From Actinobacteria bacterium casp-actino5 (GTDB lineage Bacteria; Actinomycetota; Acidimicrobiia; Acidimicrobiales; Ilumatobacteraceae): 60,815 bases of DNA. The notes beneath the pieces were generated by a model that saw only the letters and a list, made by a program, of their open reading frames with translations, had not been told where the DNA came from and ran no database searches. Below, piece by piece: positions 9,169 through 18,127 of this stretch. A program made the position numbers and the translations under genes. The stretch lies in contig LFFE01000020.1 in assembly GCA_001510385.1 (NCBI GenBank), forward strand, positions 1 to 60,815. The letters are read 5' to 3'. How positions within the stretch are numbered: the first letter of the stretch is position 1; the number at the start of each line of letters is the position of its first letter.

Positions 9169-9555
9169 TCAGGCCGTGCGAGTCGGCCGGTCAAACCAGT
9201 TTCCTGAGGGAATTGGCGTGAGATCAAGCCCGGTTCCGTACGCATACGCCCAGCAGGGCGCCCCAGACCGTGTAGTCACCTCGACTCGGGTGTACAGGCC
9301 GTCAACGGTGTCTTCTTCGATGTCGAGTTTTCTCAGCGCTTCGTCGATCGACTCAAGTCGAAGGGTGTAGCGACGACCGTAAATGAGACTGGTTGAAGAC
9401 TCATCAAATATTGCGGCTGGATAGTCGAGCCCGGTGTCGTACAGCAAGCCGGTCACCTCATCGGGATGTCCTTCACCGGTGACGAACTGCTCAAGCAGGG
9501 GCCATCGCACGTCGCCGGGTAGCAAGGTCCCGTAGACGAAGAGCTCCGTAATCAC
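9169..9555 (-). CDS. Gamma-glutamylcyclotransferase (AIG2-like) family protein
   Basis: 128 aa with the family signature YGTLLPGDVRW at residues 8-18, a compact beta-barrel and a GLLYDTGLDYPAAIF stretch. The family releases 5-oxoproline from gamma-glutamyl amines or peptides; a conserved glutamate is expected in the middle of the barrel, but I cannot single it out safely. It lies convergent to the M14 lipoprotein (2-bp gap) and 9 bp after the end of nhaA on the same strand, so it may be the last gene of an nhaA transcript. Substrate is not predictable. Confidence 0.8.
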   Translation of the reverse strand: MITELFVYGTLLPGDVRWPLLEQFVTGEGHPDEVTGLLYDTGLDYPAAIFDESSTSLIYGRRYTLRLESIDEALRKLDIEEDTVDGLYTRVEVTTRSGAPCWAYAYGTGLDLTPIPSGNWFDRPTRTA

Positions 9556-9564
9556 GAGCGATCG

Positions 9565-10857
9565 TCAATCTTCATCAACTTGACCTGGCACCATGATCGC
9601 TGAACCGAGTAGGGCTGCGACGAGAGATGCGATGACGACTCCAAGGCGAGCATCCTCAGCAAGAATTGACTCGCCGAATGCAAGTTCGGTGATGAACAAC
9701 GACACCGTGAAACCAATACCGCCAAGCGCTCCAGCGCCAATCACGTACCGTGGTGTGACACCCCTTGGCAGGCGGCCAATTTTGGTAGCCACTGCGAGAA
9801 GCGTGAACGATGAAATGCCAATGGTTTTGCCGACCACAAGGCCGAGAATGACCCCCCAAGTGACGGTATTCGTGACCATGCCTCCCAACTCTGATGTTTC
9901 GATCCTCACGCCGGCGTTTGCGAGAGCAAAGGCGGGAACGACAACGAATGCTGACCAGGGGTGAAGCCGATGCACGAGCCACTCAACAATGGACACGCTC
10001 TCTCGAGCTTGCCGTGAGAGTTTGAAGGCTGCGTCGTAGCCAGGATGCTCATTGAGAGCGTTTTCATCAATCAGTACCCGAGTTTGACGTGGTCGGACAG
10101 GGGCGAGGAGGCCAAAAGCGACACCGGCCAAGGTCGGGTGAATATGTGCTTGCAGCAACGAGAACCAGCACAAGCCGCCAATGGCGAGGTAGGCGCTGAT
10201 AAATGGAACTCGATTCTTCATCGCCACCGCAAGAATGAATGAACCGATTGCAATTCCAAGCCATCCGAATGAAACGCCGTCTGAGTAAAACACTGCGATG
10301 ACGACGATTGCGCCAATGTCATCGACGATGGCAAGCGCAAGTAGAAAAATTTTTGCCCACGATGGGGCTCGTGTTCCCAACAATGTGACGATGCCAACAA
10401 CGATTGCGATGTCGGTGGCCATAGGAATTCCCCACCCACTCGATCCTTCGCCTCCGAGATTGAGGAGCGCAAAGATTGCGGCCGGGACGATCATTCCGCC
10501 GAATGCTCCGATGATTGGAAGTGCCGCTTGGCGCGGGTCGCGCAGTTCGCCTTCAGTGATTTCGCGCTTAATTTCAAGACCTACGACGAAGAAGAACAAC
10601 ACCATTCCAAGGTCGTTGATCCACTCACGAAGGTTGAGGTCCAGCTGGTGACCACCGATATCGATACCAATGTGCGCGTTCCATAAGTCGTGGTATGACT
10701 CGTGCCAAGGTGAGTTCGCCCAGATGATCGCAACCACTGCAGCAGCGATAAGAAGAATGCCTGCGCTGGCCTCTTTATGTAAGAAGTCGACGAGCGGTCG
10801 GATGACTCGAGGAGTGTTCGAGCGGCTTTCGTTCGAAGATGTGGTTGGGGATGACAT
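9565..10857 (-). CDS. nhaA: Na+/H+ antiporter NhaA
   Basis: 430 aa, polytopic, with all NhaA signatures: MVLFFFVVGLEIKREI (about residue 85-100), MATDIAIVVG (TM4 unwound region) and ALAIVDDIGAIVVIAVFYSD, containing the paired aspartates of the ion-binding site in TM5, plus GIGFTVSLFITELAF near the end. It exchanges external protons for internal Na+ across the cytoplasmic membrane and serves pH and salt homeostasis. A marine or brackish habitat would fit but is not proven. The neighbouring OsmC gene is divergent, with a 59-bp gap. Confidence 0.95.
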   Translation of the reverse strand: MSSPTTSSNESRSNTPRVIRPLVDFLHKEASAGILLIAAAVVAIIWANSPWHESYHDLWNAHIGIDIGGHQLDLNLREWINDLGMVLFFFVVGLEIKREITEGELRDPRQAALPIIGAFGGMIVPAAIFALLNLGGEGSSGWGIPMATDIAIVVGIVTLLGTRAPSWAKIFLLALAIVDDIGAIVVIAVFYSDGVSFGWLGIAIGSFILAVAMKNRVPFISAYLAIGGLCWFSLLQAHIHPTLAGVAFGLLAPVRPRQTRVLIDENALNEHPGYDAAFKLSRQARESVSIVEWLVHRLHPWSAFVVVPAFALANAGVRIETSELGGMVTNTVTWGVILGLVVGKTIGISSFTLLAVATKIGRLPRGVTPRYVIGAGALGGIGFTVSLFITELAFGESILAEDARLGVVIASLVAALLGSAIMVPGQVDED

Positions 10858-10916
10858 CAGGCTGGATTATCGCAGTATCGCGGAGCGAAACCTCCGACTG
10901 GTACCGTCATTTCTTA

Positions 10917-11329
10917 TGAACAGAACTCCTTACGTTCGTGCAGTTGAGTCCGGCAATGGCCGATATGTGAACGAGGTAACGATGGGCTCACACAGGCTGA
11001 TCAGTGATGAACCTGAGCGCCTTGGTGGTGACAACCTCGGCCCCAATCCTCTTGATCTCGTCGGTGCGGCACTTGCTGCGTGCACATCGATGACAATCCG
11101 AATGTATGCCGAGCGCAAGGGATGGGAGATTCAGAATCTCACCGTGTTAGTCGATCATCAACGTGACCGTGGCCATGACACGTTCACGAGGTTCATTTCG
11201 TTTGATGGTGACTTGGATGAAGAGGCGCGTGAGCGGCTCATTGATATCTCGCACCGTTGTCCCGTCCATCGCATCATGGAAGGATCCGCAACAATCCTTA
11301 CCGAGACAGGCACGCCGACCGCATCATGA
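10917..11329 (+). CDS. OsmC/Ohr family protein
   Basis: 137 aa from the ATG at 10917. The frame is open further upstream, but that part overlaps nhaA on the other strand, so the short form is chosen. Two cysteines sit where the family expects them: AALAACTSMTIRMYA (about residue 60) and SHRCPVHRIMEGSA (about 117). OsmC proteins reduce organic hydroperoxides with these thiols in the cytoplasm. The stop overlaps the ATG of the beta-glucosidase gene (ATGA), so the two are translationally coupled, an unusual partnership. Confidence 0.88.
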
Positions 11330-13659
11330 CCTCACTGCGAGATCTGGTATCAGTTCTTTCGGGCCGTGACCATTGGCATACACCAGCAGCAGTCGGAATT
11401 CCTGAGATCCGCATGAGCGACGGCCCAGCTGGAGTTCGGGGAACATCATGGACCGGTCCACGCTCGGCCGTGTTCCCGTGTGGAAGCGCACTCGGCGCCA
11501 CATTCGATCCAGCACTCATCGAAGAGGTTGGTATCGCGCTGGGACAGCAAGCGCAGTCAAAGTCGGCCCACGTCTTACTTGCCCCGACGGTAAACCTGCA
11601 TCGCACCCCGATTGGAGGACGCAATTTTGAATGCATGAGTGAGGACCCATTTCTCACTGGTGTACTGGCGAAGGCTTACGTCGCGGGCGTCCAGTCGCAG
11701 GGCGTTGCATGCTGTATCAAACATTTCGTTGGTAACGACACCGAGTATCAACGGATGACGATCTCAAGTGAAATCGACGAGAGGACGCTTCGCGAGGTCT
11801 ACCTGTTGCCCTTTGAAATGGCTGTAGATCAAGGTGTTCGAGCGGTGATGACTGGGTACAACCGGTTGAACGGAATCTTCTGTTCCGACCATGAGTGGCT
11901 CATTACGGAGGTGCTTCGCGAACAGTGGGGATTCGAAGGTGTGGTGATCTCGGACTGGTTTGGGCTGCACTCAACGGTCGAGGCGATCAATGCCGGTCTC
12001 GATATCGAGATGCCTGGTCCAAGTCGTTACCGCGGTGAACTACTTGAAGCTGCAGTGACAGCTGGTGAGGTCAAAGTGGCAACGATCGATGCATCTGTCG
12101 AGCGTATTCGTGCGCTCGCAGAGTGGTCACAGGCCTCTGCGAGTGATGGCTCCGAACGCTCCGAGGATGATGCCACAACTCGTGATGTGCAATATCGAGC
12201 AGCAGTTGGGTCAACGGTTCTTCTGACGAACCGTAATGATCAACTGCCGTGGCCGCAGGGCGCAAACGAACAGATCGCTCTGATTGGTCCTTATGCCTCA
12301 ACCGGACGGCCACAGGGAGGTGGAAGCGCCAAGGTCCGTCCAACATGGGTCGCTTCGCTCCTTGAGTCGTTGAACGGCAGTGGCCAGCGCATGCAATGGG
12401 CTCAAGGGTGTTCGATCGAGCGGTTCCACCCGACTATCCGCGGTGAGTTCAGTATCAATGTCACCGACGAGCACGGCAACACACTGTCGATGACTAAGTC
12501 GTCTCTTGACGCGTTCTGGCAGGATGCGCCGGCTGACGAACTTTCGATGCGATTCGGCGCAACCGCTCGTGGCACGTTCACCCCGCAGGTCTCCGGTGAG
12601 TGGTCATTGGGCTGCAGATCTGTTGACGAGTGCCGTATCTATGTCGACGGTGCAGAGACGCTCGTCGTCTCGGCTGGTGATGCCGGCGGCAGCATGTTCG
12701 AATACGGATCGCCCGAGCGATTCGCTCCCGTCGAACTTGTTGCCGGCCAAACAATTGAGATCACCATTGAGTATCCGCTCGACGATCACCCCGGCATCCG
12801 AGGGTTCTCGGTCGGACTTCGGCCGCCTGAACGGGGTGACCTCATTGCTGAGGCAGTGGCCTTAGCGCAGGCATCTGACCGAGTGCTACTCGTCGTTGGC
12901 ACCGATGATGATTGGGAAACCGAGAGCGAAGACCGCACGACCATGCAACTGCCGGGCCGGCAGGACGAATTGATTTCTGCGGTCGCAGCGGTGAATCCAA
13001 ACACGATCGTCGTAGTGAATGCTGGATCTCCGATCATCATGCCGTGGAGAGATGAGGTCGGGGCAATTCTGTATATCTGGTTCCCAGGCGGAGCTCTCGG
13101 CGACGCTTTGCGCGATGTTGTGTTTGGAGAGGCTGATCCGGCTGGGCGTTTACCAACAACATTCCCGGTATCGCTCAGCGGTACTCCAGCGGCATCGCAC
13201 TATCCCGGTGTGGATGGCAAGATGCACTACGGCGAGGGCCGGCAGATCGGCTATCGCTGGTTCAGGGCATCGGGCAGAGAACCCCAATTCTGGTTTGGGC
13301 ATGGGCTGTCCTACACATCGTTTGAGGTGCGTGATTTCTCGCTCACCGGTGATGTGCACAACGGTGTCGCGGTGCAGGCAACCGTCTGCAACACGGGCCT
13401 TCGTCGGGGCGTTCACGTTGTCGAATTATTTACTTCTTATGAAGGCGATGCACCTGAGCAGTCAGTTGAATTCCGTTTCGCTGGGTGCGCCAAAGTTGAT
13501 CTTGAGGCCGGAGAAACATGTGCAGTCACGATCGACTTAGAGCCTCGACGGTTCTCCTCATGGATCTCTGATCGGTGGGAGGTCCCGCGCGGGCACTACG
13601 TCATTCACCAAGGCCCGTCAGCCGGAGAGGCTGTCGAGATCGGTCGTATCACCGTTTGA
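11326..13659 (+). CDS. Beta-glucosidase-type glycoside hydrolase, GH3 with PA14 domain
   Basis: 777 aa, no signal peptide, so cytoplasmic. The GH3 TIM barrel has IRMSDGPAGVRG (about residues 28-39), CCIKHFVGND (substrate-binding KH, about 129-138) and GVVISDWFG with the nucleophile Asp near residue 210. A PA14 insertion (roughly residues 370-490, GEWSLGCRSVDECRIYVDG) splits the second alpha/beta domain, and a fibronectin-III-like domain ends the protein. This architecture is typical of beta-glucosidases and related enzymes that act on oligosaccharides or glycosides after import. Translation is coupled to OsmC by ATGA. The last 42 bp overlap the convergent YihY gene. Confidence 0.93.
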   Translation: MTSLRDLVSVLSGRDHWHTPAAVGIPEIRMSDGPAGVRGTSWTGPRSAVFPCGSALGATFDPALIEEVGIALGQQAQSKSAHVLLAPTVNLHRTPIGGRNFECMSEDPFLTGVLAKAYVAGVQSQGVACCIKHFVGNDTEYQRMTISSEIDERTLREVYLLPFEMAVDQGVRAVMTGYNRLNGIFCSDHEWLITEVLREQWGFEGVVISDWFGLHSTVEAINAGLDIEMPGPSRYRGELLEAAVTAGEVKVATIDASVERIRALAEWSQASASDGSERSEDDATTRDVQYRAAVGSTVLLTNRNDQLPWPQGANEQIALIGPYASTGRPQGGGSAKVRPTWVASLLESLNGSGQRMQWAQGCSIERFHPTIRGEFSINVTDEHGNTLSMTKSSLDAFWQDAPADELSMRFGATARGTFTPQVSGEWSLGCRSVDECRIYVDGAETLVVSAGDAGGSMFEYGSPERFAPVELVAGQTIEITIEYPLDDHPGIRGFSVGLRPPERGDLIAEAVALAQASDRVLLVVGTDDDWETESEDRTTMQLPGRQDELISAVAAVNPNTIVVVNAGSPIIMPWRDEVGAILYIWFPGGALGDALRDVVFGEADPAGRLPTTFPVSLSGTPAASHYPGVDGKMHYGEGRQIGYRWFRASGREPQFWFGHGLSYTSFEVRDFSLTGDVHNGVAVQATVCNTGLRRGVHVVELFTSYEGDAPEQSVEFRFAGCAKVDLEAGETCAVTIDLEPRRFSSWISDRWEVPRGHYVIHQGPSAGEAVEIGRITV

Positions 13660-14514
13660 TGACGCCTGCAGTCGATGCCGAGTTGCATTCAGCTCAGCTG
13701 AGAACAGCGCAATGGTGGCGTGCAACGAGATCCACGCCGTGAGAGCGAGAACAGAAGCGAAGGTGCCGTACACGCCTTGTGCGCCCGAGAGCAGGCGGGC
13801 GATGATGCTCGTCCCGGCGAGTTGCAACAACGTGAACCCAAGACCTGCGGAAATCGAACCGAATCGAACCATCTCCCAGGTTGCAGGAGCCGCCGTGAGG
13901 TATCTGAACATTGTTCCAATTACTGCGCTGTTCACGGTGACGGCACCCAGCGCAATGAACAATTGTGTGAGTAGCCCGATCTCGGCGTAGCTCGCAATAC
14001 TGGCGAGGACGAGAGTTGCGACTTGTCCTACAGCGATGGTGAGAAGACCGACAATTCCATGGAGCCGACGAATGACGAGATTGTGTCGTTGGTCAAGCGG
14101 TACTTCCCAGATGTTGTCGAGGGCATCTTGTAGCGCAACAAAGGCACGAGTTGCACCCCATAAAGCGCCGAGTGCGCCGAGCATGATTGCGACTGTGCTG
14201 CCGGTTAATCCACCGGTTTCCACGAGCACTTCGCGACCGATAATTGGGATTTGAGCAATCGCAGTATCGACAATGTCAGCGCGAAGACTTGGGTTGTTAT
14301 CAAGTACGAAGCCGAGCACCGTTGTTGCGAGCAGGAGGGCGGGAAACAGCGTGAGGAAGCCGAAGTAGGCAATGAGTGCGGCTGCGTTTGCCGACCGATG
14401 TTGCTGGTAGCCGTGAGCGCTTTCAACAGCGATATTGGCGACGCGATATTTACGCAGCCTTCGAACAATGGCGAGTTCGGTCCAATGGCTGAGGCCAAAC
14501 ATCAGAGCCGCCAA
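13618..14514 (-). CDS. YihY/BrkB family inner-membrane protein
   Basis: 298 aa with about six membrane segments and the family block ANAAALIAYFGFLTLFPALL (about residues 40-60). The segment LGALWGATRAFVALQDALDNIW follows in the middle, a usual feature of the family once called RNase BN. There is no nuclease motif; function is still unsettled in the literature, with transport suggested. The start overlaps the end of ung by 13 bp, so ung and this gene form an operon. The 3' end overlaps the GH3 gene convergently. Confidence 0.88.
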   Translation of the reverse strand: MAALMFGLSHWTELAIVRRLRKYRVANIAVESAHGYQQHRSANAAALIAYFGFLTLFPALLLATTVLGFVLDNNPSLRADIVDTAIAQIPIIGREVLVETGGLTGSTVAIMLGALGALWGATRAFVALQDALDNIWEVPLDQRHNLVIRRLHGIVGLLTIAVGQVATLVLASIASYAEIGLLTQLFIALGAVTVNSAVIGTMFRYLTAAPATWEMVRFGSISAGLGFTLLQLAGTSIIARLLSGAQGVYGTFASVLALTAWISLHATIALFSAELNATRHRLQASSNGDTTDLDSLSG

Positions 14515-15158
14515 TCGATGGGATCGAGACCCTGGCGGATGAGAGCTTCGTTTGCTTGGGAGAATGGGCGGGATCCGAAATAGCCATTGCGCGCCGAAAG
14601 CGGAGAAGGATGTGCCGACTCGATCACGGTGTGCCGGCTGGCATCGATCATCATCTGCTTTTTCCGTGCTGCTGCTCCCCAGAGGATGAAGACGACTGGC
14701 GTGGATTTGCTGTTGACCACATCAATAATTCGATCAGTGAATTGCTCCCAGCCTCGACCCTGGTGAGACGCCGCGGCATGAGCTCGGACAGTCAGTGTGG
14801 TGTTGAGCAAGAGTACGCCATGTTCAGCCCAATTCTGAAGAGACCCGTGACGCGGAATGTCAACTCCCACATCGTCATGGAGTTCTTTGTGGATATTCCG
14901 AAGTGAAGGAGGAATGGCAACTCCGGGTCGAACCGAGAAACACAAGCCGTGAGCCTGTTGCGGGCCATGGTAAGGGTCTTGGCCAAGAATCACGACCCGC
15001 GTGTTGCTGAATGAAGTGAAGTGGAGCGCAGCAAACACCTCATCGTGGGGTGGGTACACCTCATGTTCGGCTCGCTCTCTTTGGACGAATGCCATCAACT
15101 CCGACCAGTAGGGCTCGTCGAATTGATCGCGAAGCAACGGATTCCAATCGGTCGTCAT
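14502..15158 (-). CDS. ung: Uracil-DNA glycosylase, family 1
   Basis: 218 aa from the ATG at 15158. The frame is open upstream, but that region is antisense to the next gene and has no homology. The water-activating loop GQDPYHG (about residues 59-65, Asp61) and the minor-groove loop HPSPLSA (near 185) are both complete, and LLLNTTLTVRAHAAASH supplies the uracil-binding part. It excises uracil from DNA to start base excision repair. It is followed with a 13-bp overlap by the YihY gene and is divergent from the desulfhydrase-like gene (40-bp gap). Confidence 0.95.
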   Translation of the reverse strand: MTTDWNPLLRDQFDEPYWSELMAFVQRERAEHEVYPPHDEVFAALHFTSFSNTRVVILGQDPYHGPQQAHGLCFSVRPGVAIPPSLRNIHKELHDDVGVDIPRHGSLQNWAEHGVLLLNTTLTVRAHAAASHQGRGWEQFTDRIIDVVNSKSTPVVFILWGAAARKKQMMIDASRHTVIESAHPSPLSARNGYFGSRPFSQANEALIRQGLDPIDWRL

Positions 15159-15198
15159 GTCTGGGATACATGGTACGACGACGACGTAGCATGCGTGA

Positions 15199-16230
15199 AT
15201 GGGGGAAACCGTAAACCTTGACGGCCTGTTCGAGGATGTTGCTTGCGTCAAACTCGTCCCGGGGATAACTCCTCTTGAACGCGGGCCGCTGCTGGATTCT
15301 GGCGCACGACTATGGGTGAAGCGCGATGACCTCACTGGCTTGGGCGCCGGCGGAAACAAGGTTCGCAAACTTGAGTTTCTGTGTGGGGCGGCTGTTGCGG
15401 CTGGAGCAAAGTCGCTGGTCACTGTTGGTGCTGGGCAGTCAAACCACTGCCGCATGACAGCGGCTGCTGGAGCCCTGCTCGGACTAGAGGTACATCTCGT
15501 TCTGTCAGGAGAGCGCCCGGGTCATCTCGAGGGCAACCAGTTGCTCGATGCATTGTTTGGCGCCCAGATGCACTTCACCGGGGAGCCAGACCACCACTGG
15601 GGTGCACTCGAGATTGTCCGTGAATCGGTGACTGATGGACTTGTCGGTGACGGCCTAGAGCCATATTCAATTCCGATTGGTGGATCAACTGCAGTCGGTG
15701 CACTTGGATACATTTCGGGATACCTCGAACTCTCACAACAGTTGTTTGAAAACGGGGTAAACGCTTCTGCGGTCGTCCACACCTCGTCAAGCGGTGGCAC
15801 CCACGCTGGGCTAGTTGCGGGCCAAGCAATTTGTCGAGCCGCTGGTTTGCCAGCCCCGCCAGTCATTGCGATCGGAGTGGCGAAGGGGGTCGTGATTGGT
15901 TCACCAGATGTAGCTGCACTCGCTAATGAAGCCCTTTCGATGTTGCCGAACCGTCCTCCCGGTATCGAAGTTGTTGTTGATGATGTTGTCGTCGATGGCA
16001 ACTGGTTAGGTAAAAATTACGCCGTTCCGACTGATGAAGCCGACGAAGCAATTCGGTGGGCTGCGCAAAGAGGTGGGTGGGTTCTCGATCGCGTCTACTC
16101 GGGTAAAGGTCTGTCAGGTGTGCTCGGACGCGCTGCGTCAGGCGAGTGGACATCTGGCGATGACGTTGTGTTCATTCATACGGGAGGGGTGCCGAGTGTC
16201 TTCGCAACCGATGGCATTCCGCCACTGTGA
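15199..16230 (+). CDS. PLP-dependent D-cysteine desulfhydrase / ACC deaminase family
   Basis: 343 aa, fold type II PLP enzyme. RLWVKRDDLTGLGAGGNKVRKLEFL (about residues 34-58) contains the Schiff-base lysine of GGNKVRK. GAGQSNHCRMTAAAGALLG (about 77-95) binds the substrate carboxylate, and a GSTAVGALGYISGYLEL segment lies mid-protein. HTGGVPSVFA near the C-terminus binds the cofactor phosphate side. These are hallmarks shared by D-cysteine desulfhydrase and ACC deaminase; I cannot separate the two from sequence alone. It would release ammonia and a ketoacid from a small amino acid. The stop overlaps the GTG of the ROK kinase (GTGA). Confidence 0.87.
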   Translation: MGETVNLDGLFEDVACVKLVPGITPLERGPLLDSGARLWVKRDDLTGLGAGGNKVRKLEFLCGAAVAAGAKSLVTVGAGQSNHCRMTAAAGALLGLEVHLVLSGERPGHLEGNQLLDALFGAQMHFTGEPDHHWGALEIVRESVTDGLVGDGLEPYSIPIGGSTAVGALGYISGYLELSQQLFENGVNASAVVHTSSSGGTHAGLVAGQAICRAAGLPAPPVIAIGVAKGVVIGSPDVAALANEALSMLPNRPPGIEVVVDDVVVDGNWLGKNYAVPTDEADEAIRWAAQRGGWVLDRVYSGKGLSGVLGRAASGEWTSGDDVVFIHTGGVPSVFATDGIPPL

Positions 16231-17162
16231 CTACCGTGCGGATATCGTCCGATTCCGTGGATGCCTCGCCTGAGTCTTCGGTCGTGTGTGCCGTCGATAT
16301 TGGCGGTACGAAGTTTGAAGCAGGTCTTGTCACGCTGAAGGGCGAACTCATCGATCGAGCCCGAGTTGAAGTCGACCCTGACGTGGGCCCTCAGTCACAT
16401 TTCGCTGCGCTTGCAAGCGTGGTTTCAGAACAATTAGATCGAGCGGCATCACACCACGGGAAGGTTGTCCGAGCAATCGGTATCGGTTGTGCAGGCCCTA
16501 TCACCCGCAATTGTGAGTCGGTCTCTCCGGTGAATATTGCATCGTGGAATGAGTTCCCATTGCGGAGATTTCTTAACGACTTGACCCGTTTGCCGGTCTA
16601 CGGTGATCTTGATGCGAAAGCGCTCGCTCTTGCTGAAGGTTGGCTCGGAGCTGCGCGTGGGGTGAGAAACTTTTGTGCAATGACCGTGTCGACCGGCATC
16701 GGCGGTGGAATTTTCGTCGATGGCGATCTGCTTGACGGTGACAGCGGCAACGCCGGTCACGTTGGGCATCTCATCGTCGAACCGGGCGGTCGACGGTGCG
16801 GCTGTGGTGCTCGAGGTTGCCTTGAGGCAGAAGCATCTGGGCTCGCGATCGAAGCAATTACCGGCAGGCCACCCTCGGAGCCCACCTACGACATCATGCA
16901 GCGAACCGGAAGGTACGTCGGTCGTGGTGCAGCGATGATTTGTACTGCTCTTGATCTCGATTTGGTGGTGGTGGGTGGAGCCGTTGCTCTCGGCTTCGGC
17001 GCAACATTCTTCAATGAGGCTCAACTCGAACTTGATGAATGTGTGCACCGAGACAGAGGTCCGATGCCGCGGATTACGTCGACCCGTCTTGCTGATCGCG
17101 GGCCATTGATTGGTGCTGGAGCCGTAGCGATTCGATCAGCTCGCCGTGCAGCAATGCGTTAG
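16227..17162 (+). CDS. ROK family sugar kinase (glucokinase-like)
   Basis: 311 aa. The ATP phosphate-binding loop AVDIGGTKFEAGLV is at about residues 22-35 and the ROK zinc site GRRCGCGARGCLEAEASG is at about residues 190-208. The catalytic Asp is in VYGDLDAKALALAEG near residue 130. There is no DNA-binding N-terminus, so it is a kinase and not a repressor. It would phosphorylate glucose or another hexose in the cytoplasm and could serve the glucose released by the beta-glucosidase 3 kb away or by LacZ. It is coupled to the upstream PLP enzyme by a 4-bp overlap. Confidence 0.9.
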   Translation: MTTVRISSDSVDASPESSVVCAVDIGGTKFEAGLVTLKGELIDRARVEVDPDVGPQSHFAALASVVSEQLDRAASHHGKVVRAIGIGCAGPITRNCESVSPVNIASWNEFPLRRFLNDLTRLPVYGDLDAKALALAEGWLGAARGVRNFCAMTVSTGIGGGIFVDGDLLDGDSGNAGHVGHLIVEPGGRRCGCGARGCLEAEASGLAIEAITGRPPSEPTYDIMQRTGRYVGRGAAMICTALDLDLVVVGGAVALGFGATFFNEAQLELDECVHRDRGPMPRITSTRLADRGPLIGAGAVAIRSARRAAMR

Positions 17163-17193
17163 GCGGGCGTAGTCACTGCCGATCAAGTTCGGG

Positions 17194-18117
17194 TTAGTTC
17201 CAGATCACTTCATCAACAAATGTCTGAGTAAGCGGCCGCTGCAGATCGACTCGGTCACCCACGTGTGGTGGAGCGACGCTGCCCGGCAGAAGCAACATCG
17301 TTGTATGCATGTGTGGTAACTCAAACATCTGCAATCGTTTGCGGTTGAAATGAAACGGACTTCTGCCATCGGCAAGTGGTTGCACTCCATGTGCAGTTCC
17401 TGCACCCACCATGACGAGGTGTCCGTTGGTGGGAACTTCGCTCTGCCGATATCCGGCCAGTTGCCCTGCCGCAACTTCACGAACATCGAGCACGTCAGTT
17501 GAGAGGTGCAGCGCTTCGCGATCGCCATGCCAAAGTTCGGTGCCAACCCGAAGTAGATATGAGTGACTGTCGGGCAGCCGAGCGACGAGGGACGGGTCAA
17601 TGTGGCTGAGCCATACCGAGATTGATGTCGGTAGGTCGCTGATCAGCATCGTTACCTCGGCAACTCGTTCATCATCGCCTTGGGCGAGAGGTAGGTGAAT
17701 GGCAGCGCCAAGCACCTCGAGGCCGCTGTCGAGTGCCTTTTTGAGCAGTGCGCTCTGCCGGCCATATCGATGCATTGATGATTCGAGTTTGACGATTACT
17801 CGCTGGCGTGAGCCAGCTAGTGCTTCGAGATGCGATTCATTACCGATGGTGAGAACAGCCTGCGGCACTGGACCCCGTAGTGAAGGAGTGAGCACGATTG
17901 GTGTGACCGAATCAGGGAGGCCGACGAGTTCGTGCACTGTTCCAACGCAGAGCGTCTCGGAATGAGCGGCTGCGATTATGGCGAGATCCTGACGTCCGAA
18001 TCCGTACCCATTTCCTTTGACCACTGGAATTGGAGTTGCAACGGTTCGAATGCGATCAATTGTGCGCTGCACGTGTGCCGACCAGCGTTCGCGGTCGACG
18101 GTAAGCGAGACCGTCAT
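17194..18117 (-). CDS. Alanine racemase-like PLP protein (fold type III)
   Basis: 307 aa, shorter than a normal alanine racemase (about 370). The PLP lysine motif is VVKGNGYGFG at about residues 34-43, corresponding to the family's VVKANAYGHG. The C-terminal VGDRVDLQRPLTQTFVDEV resembles the racemase beta domain, and a GAGTAHGVQPL stretch lies before it. It could be a divergent amino-acid racemase or a PLP-binding paralogue; the compact size and sequence changes make assignment uncertain. It follows mftF by 10 bp on the same strand, so it belongs to the mftE-mftF transcript. A role linked to mycofactocin is only inference from position. Confidence 0.68.
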   Translation of the reverse strand: MTVSLTVDRERWSAHVQRTIDRIRTVATPIPVVKGNGYGFGRQDLAIIAAAHSETLCVGTVHELVGLPDSVTPIVLTPSLRGPVPQAVLTIGNESHLEALAGSRQRVIVKLESSMHRYGRQSALLKKALDSGLEVLGAAIHLPLAQGDDERVAEVTMLISDLPTSISVWLSHIDPSLVARLPDSHSYLLRVGTELWHGDREALHLSTDVLDVREVAAGQLAGYRQSEVPTNGHLVMVGAGTAHGVQPLADGRSPFHFNRKRLQMFELPHMHTTMLLLPGSVAPPHVGDRVDLQRPLTQTFVDEVIWN

Positions 18118-18127
18118 ATCGGAGATG

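Noticed and set aside
15159-15455. N-terminal extension of uracil-DNA glycosylase
   Set aside because: Extends over the start of the divergent PLP gene and adds no conserved residue; the ATG at 15158 begins the known family length.
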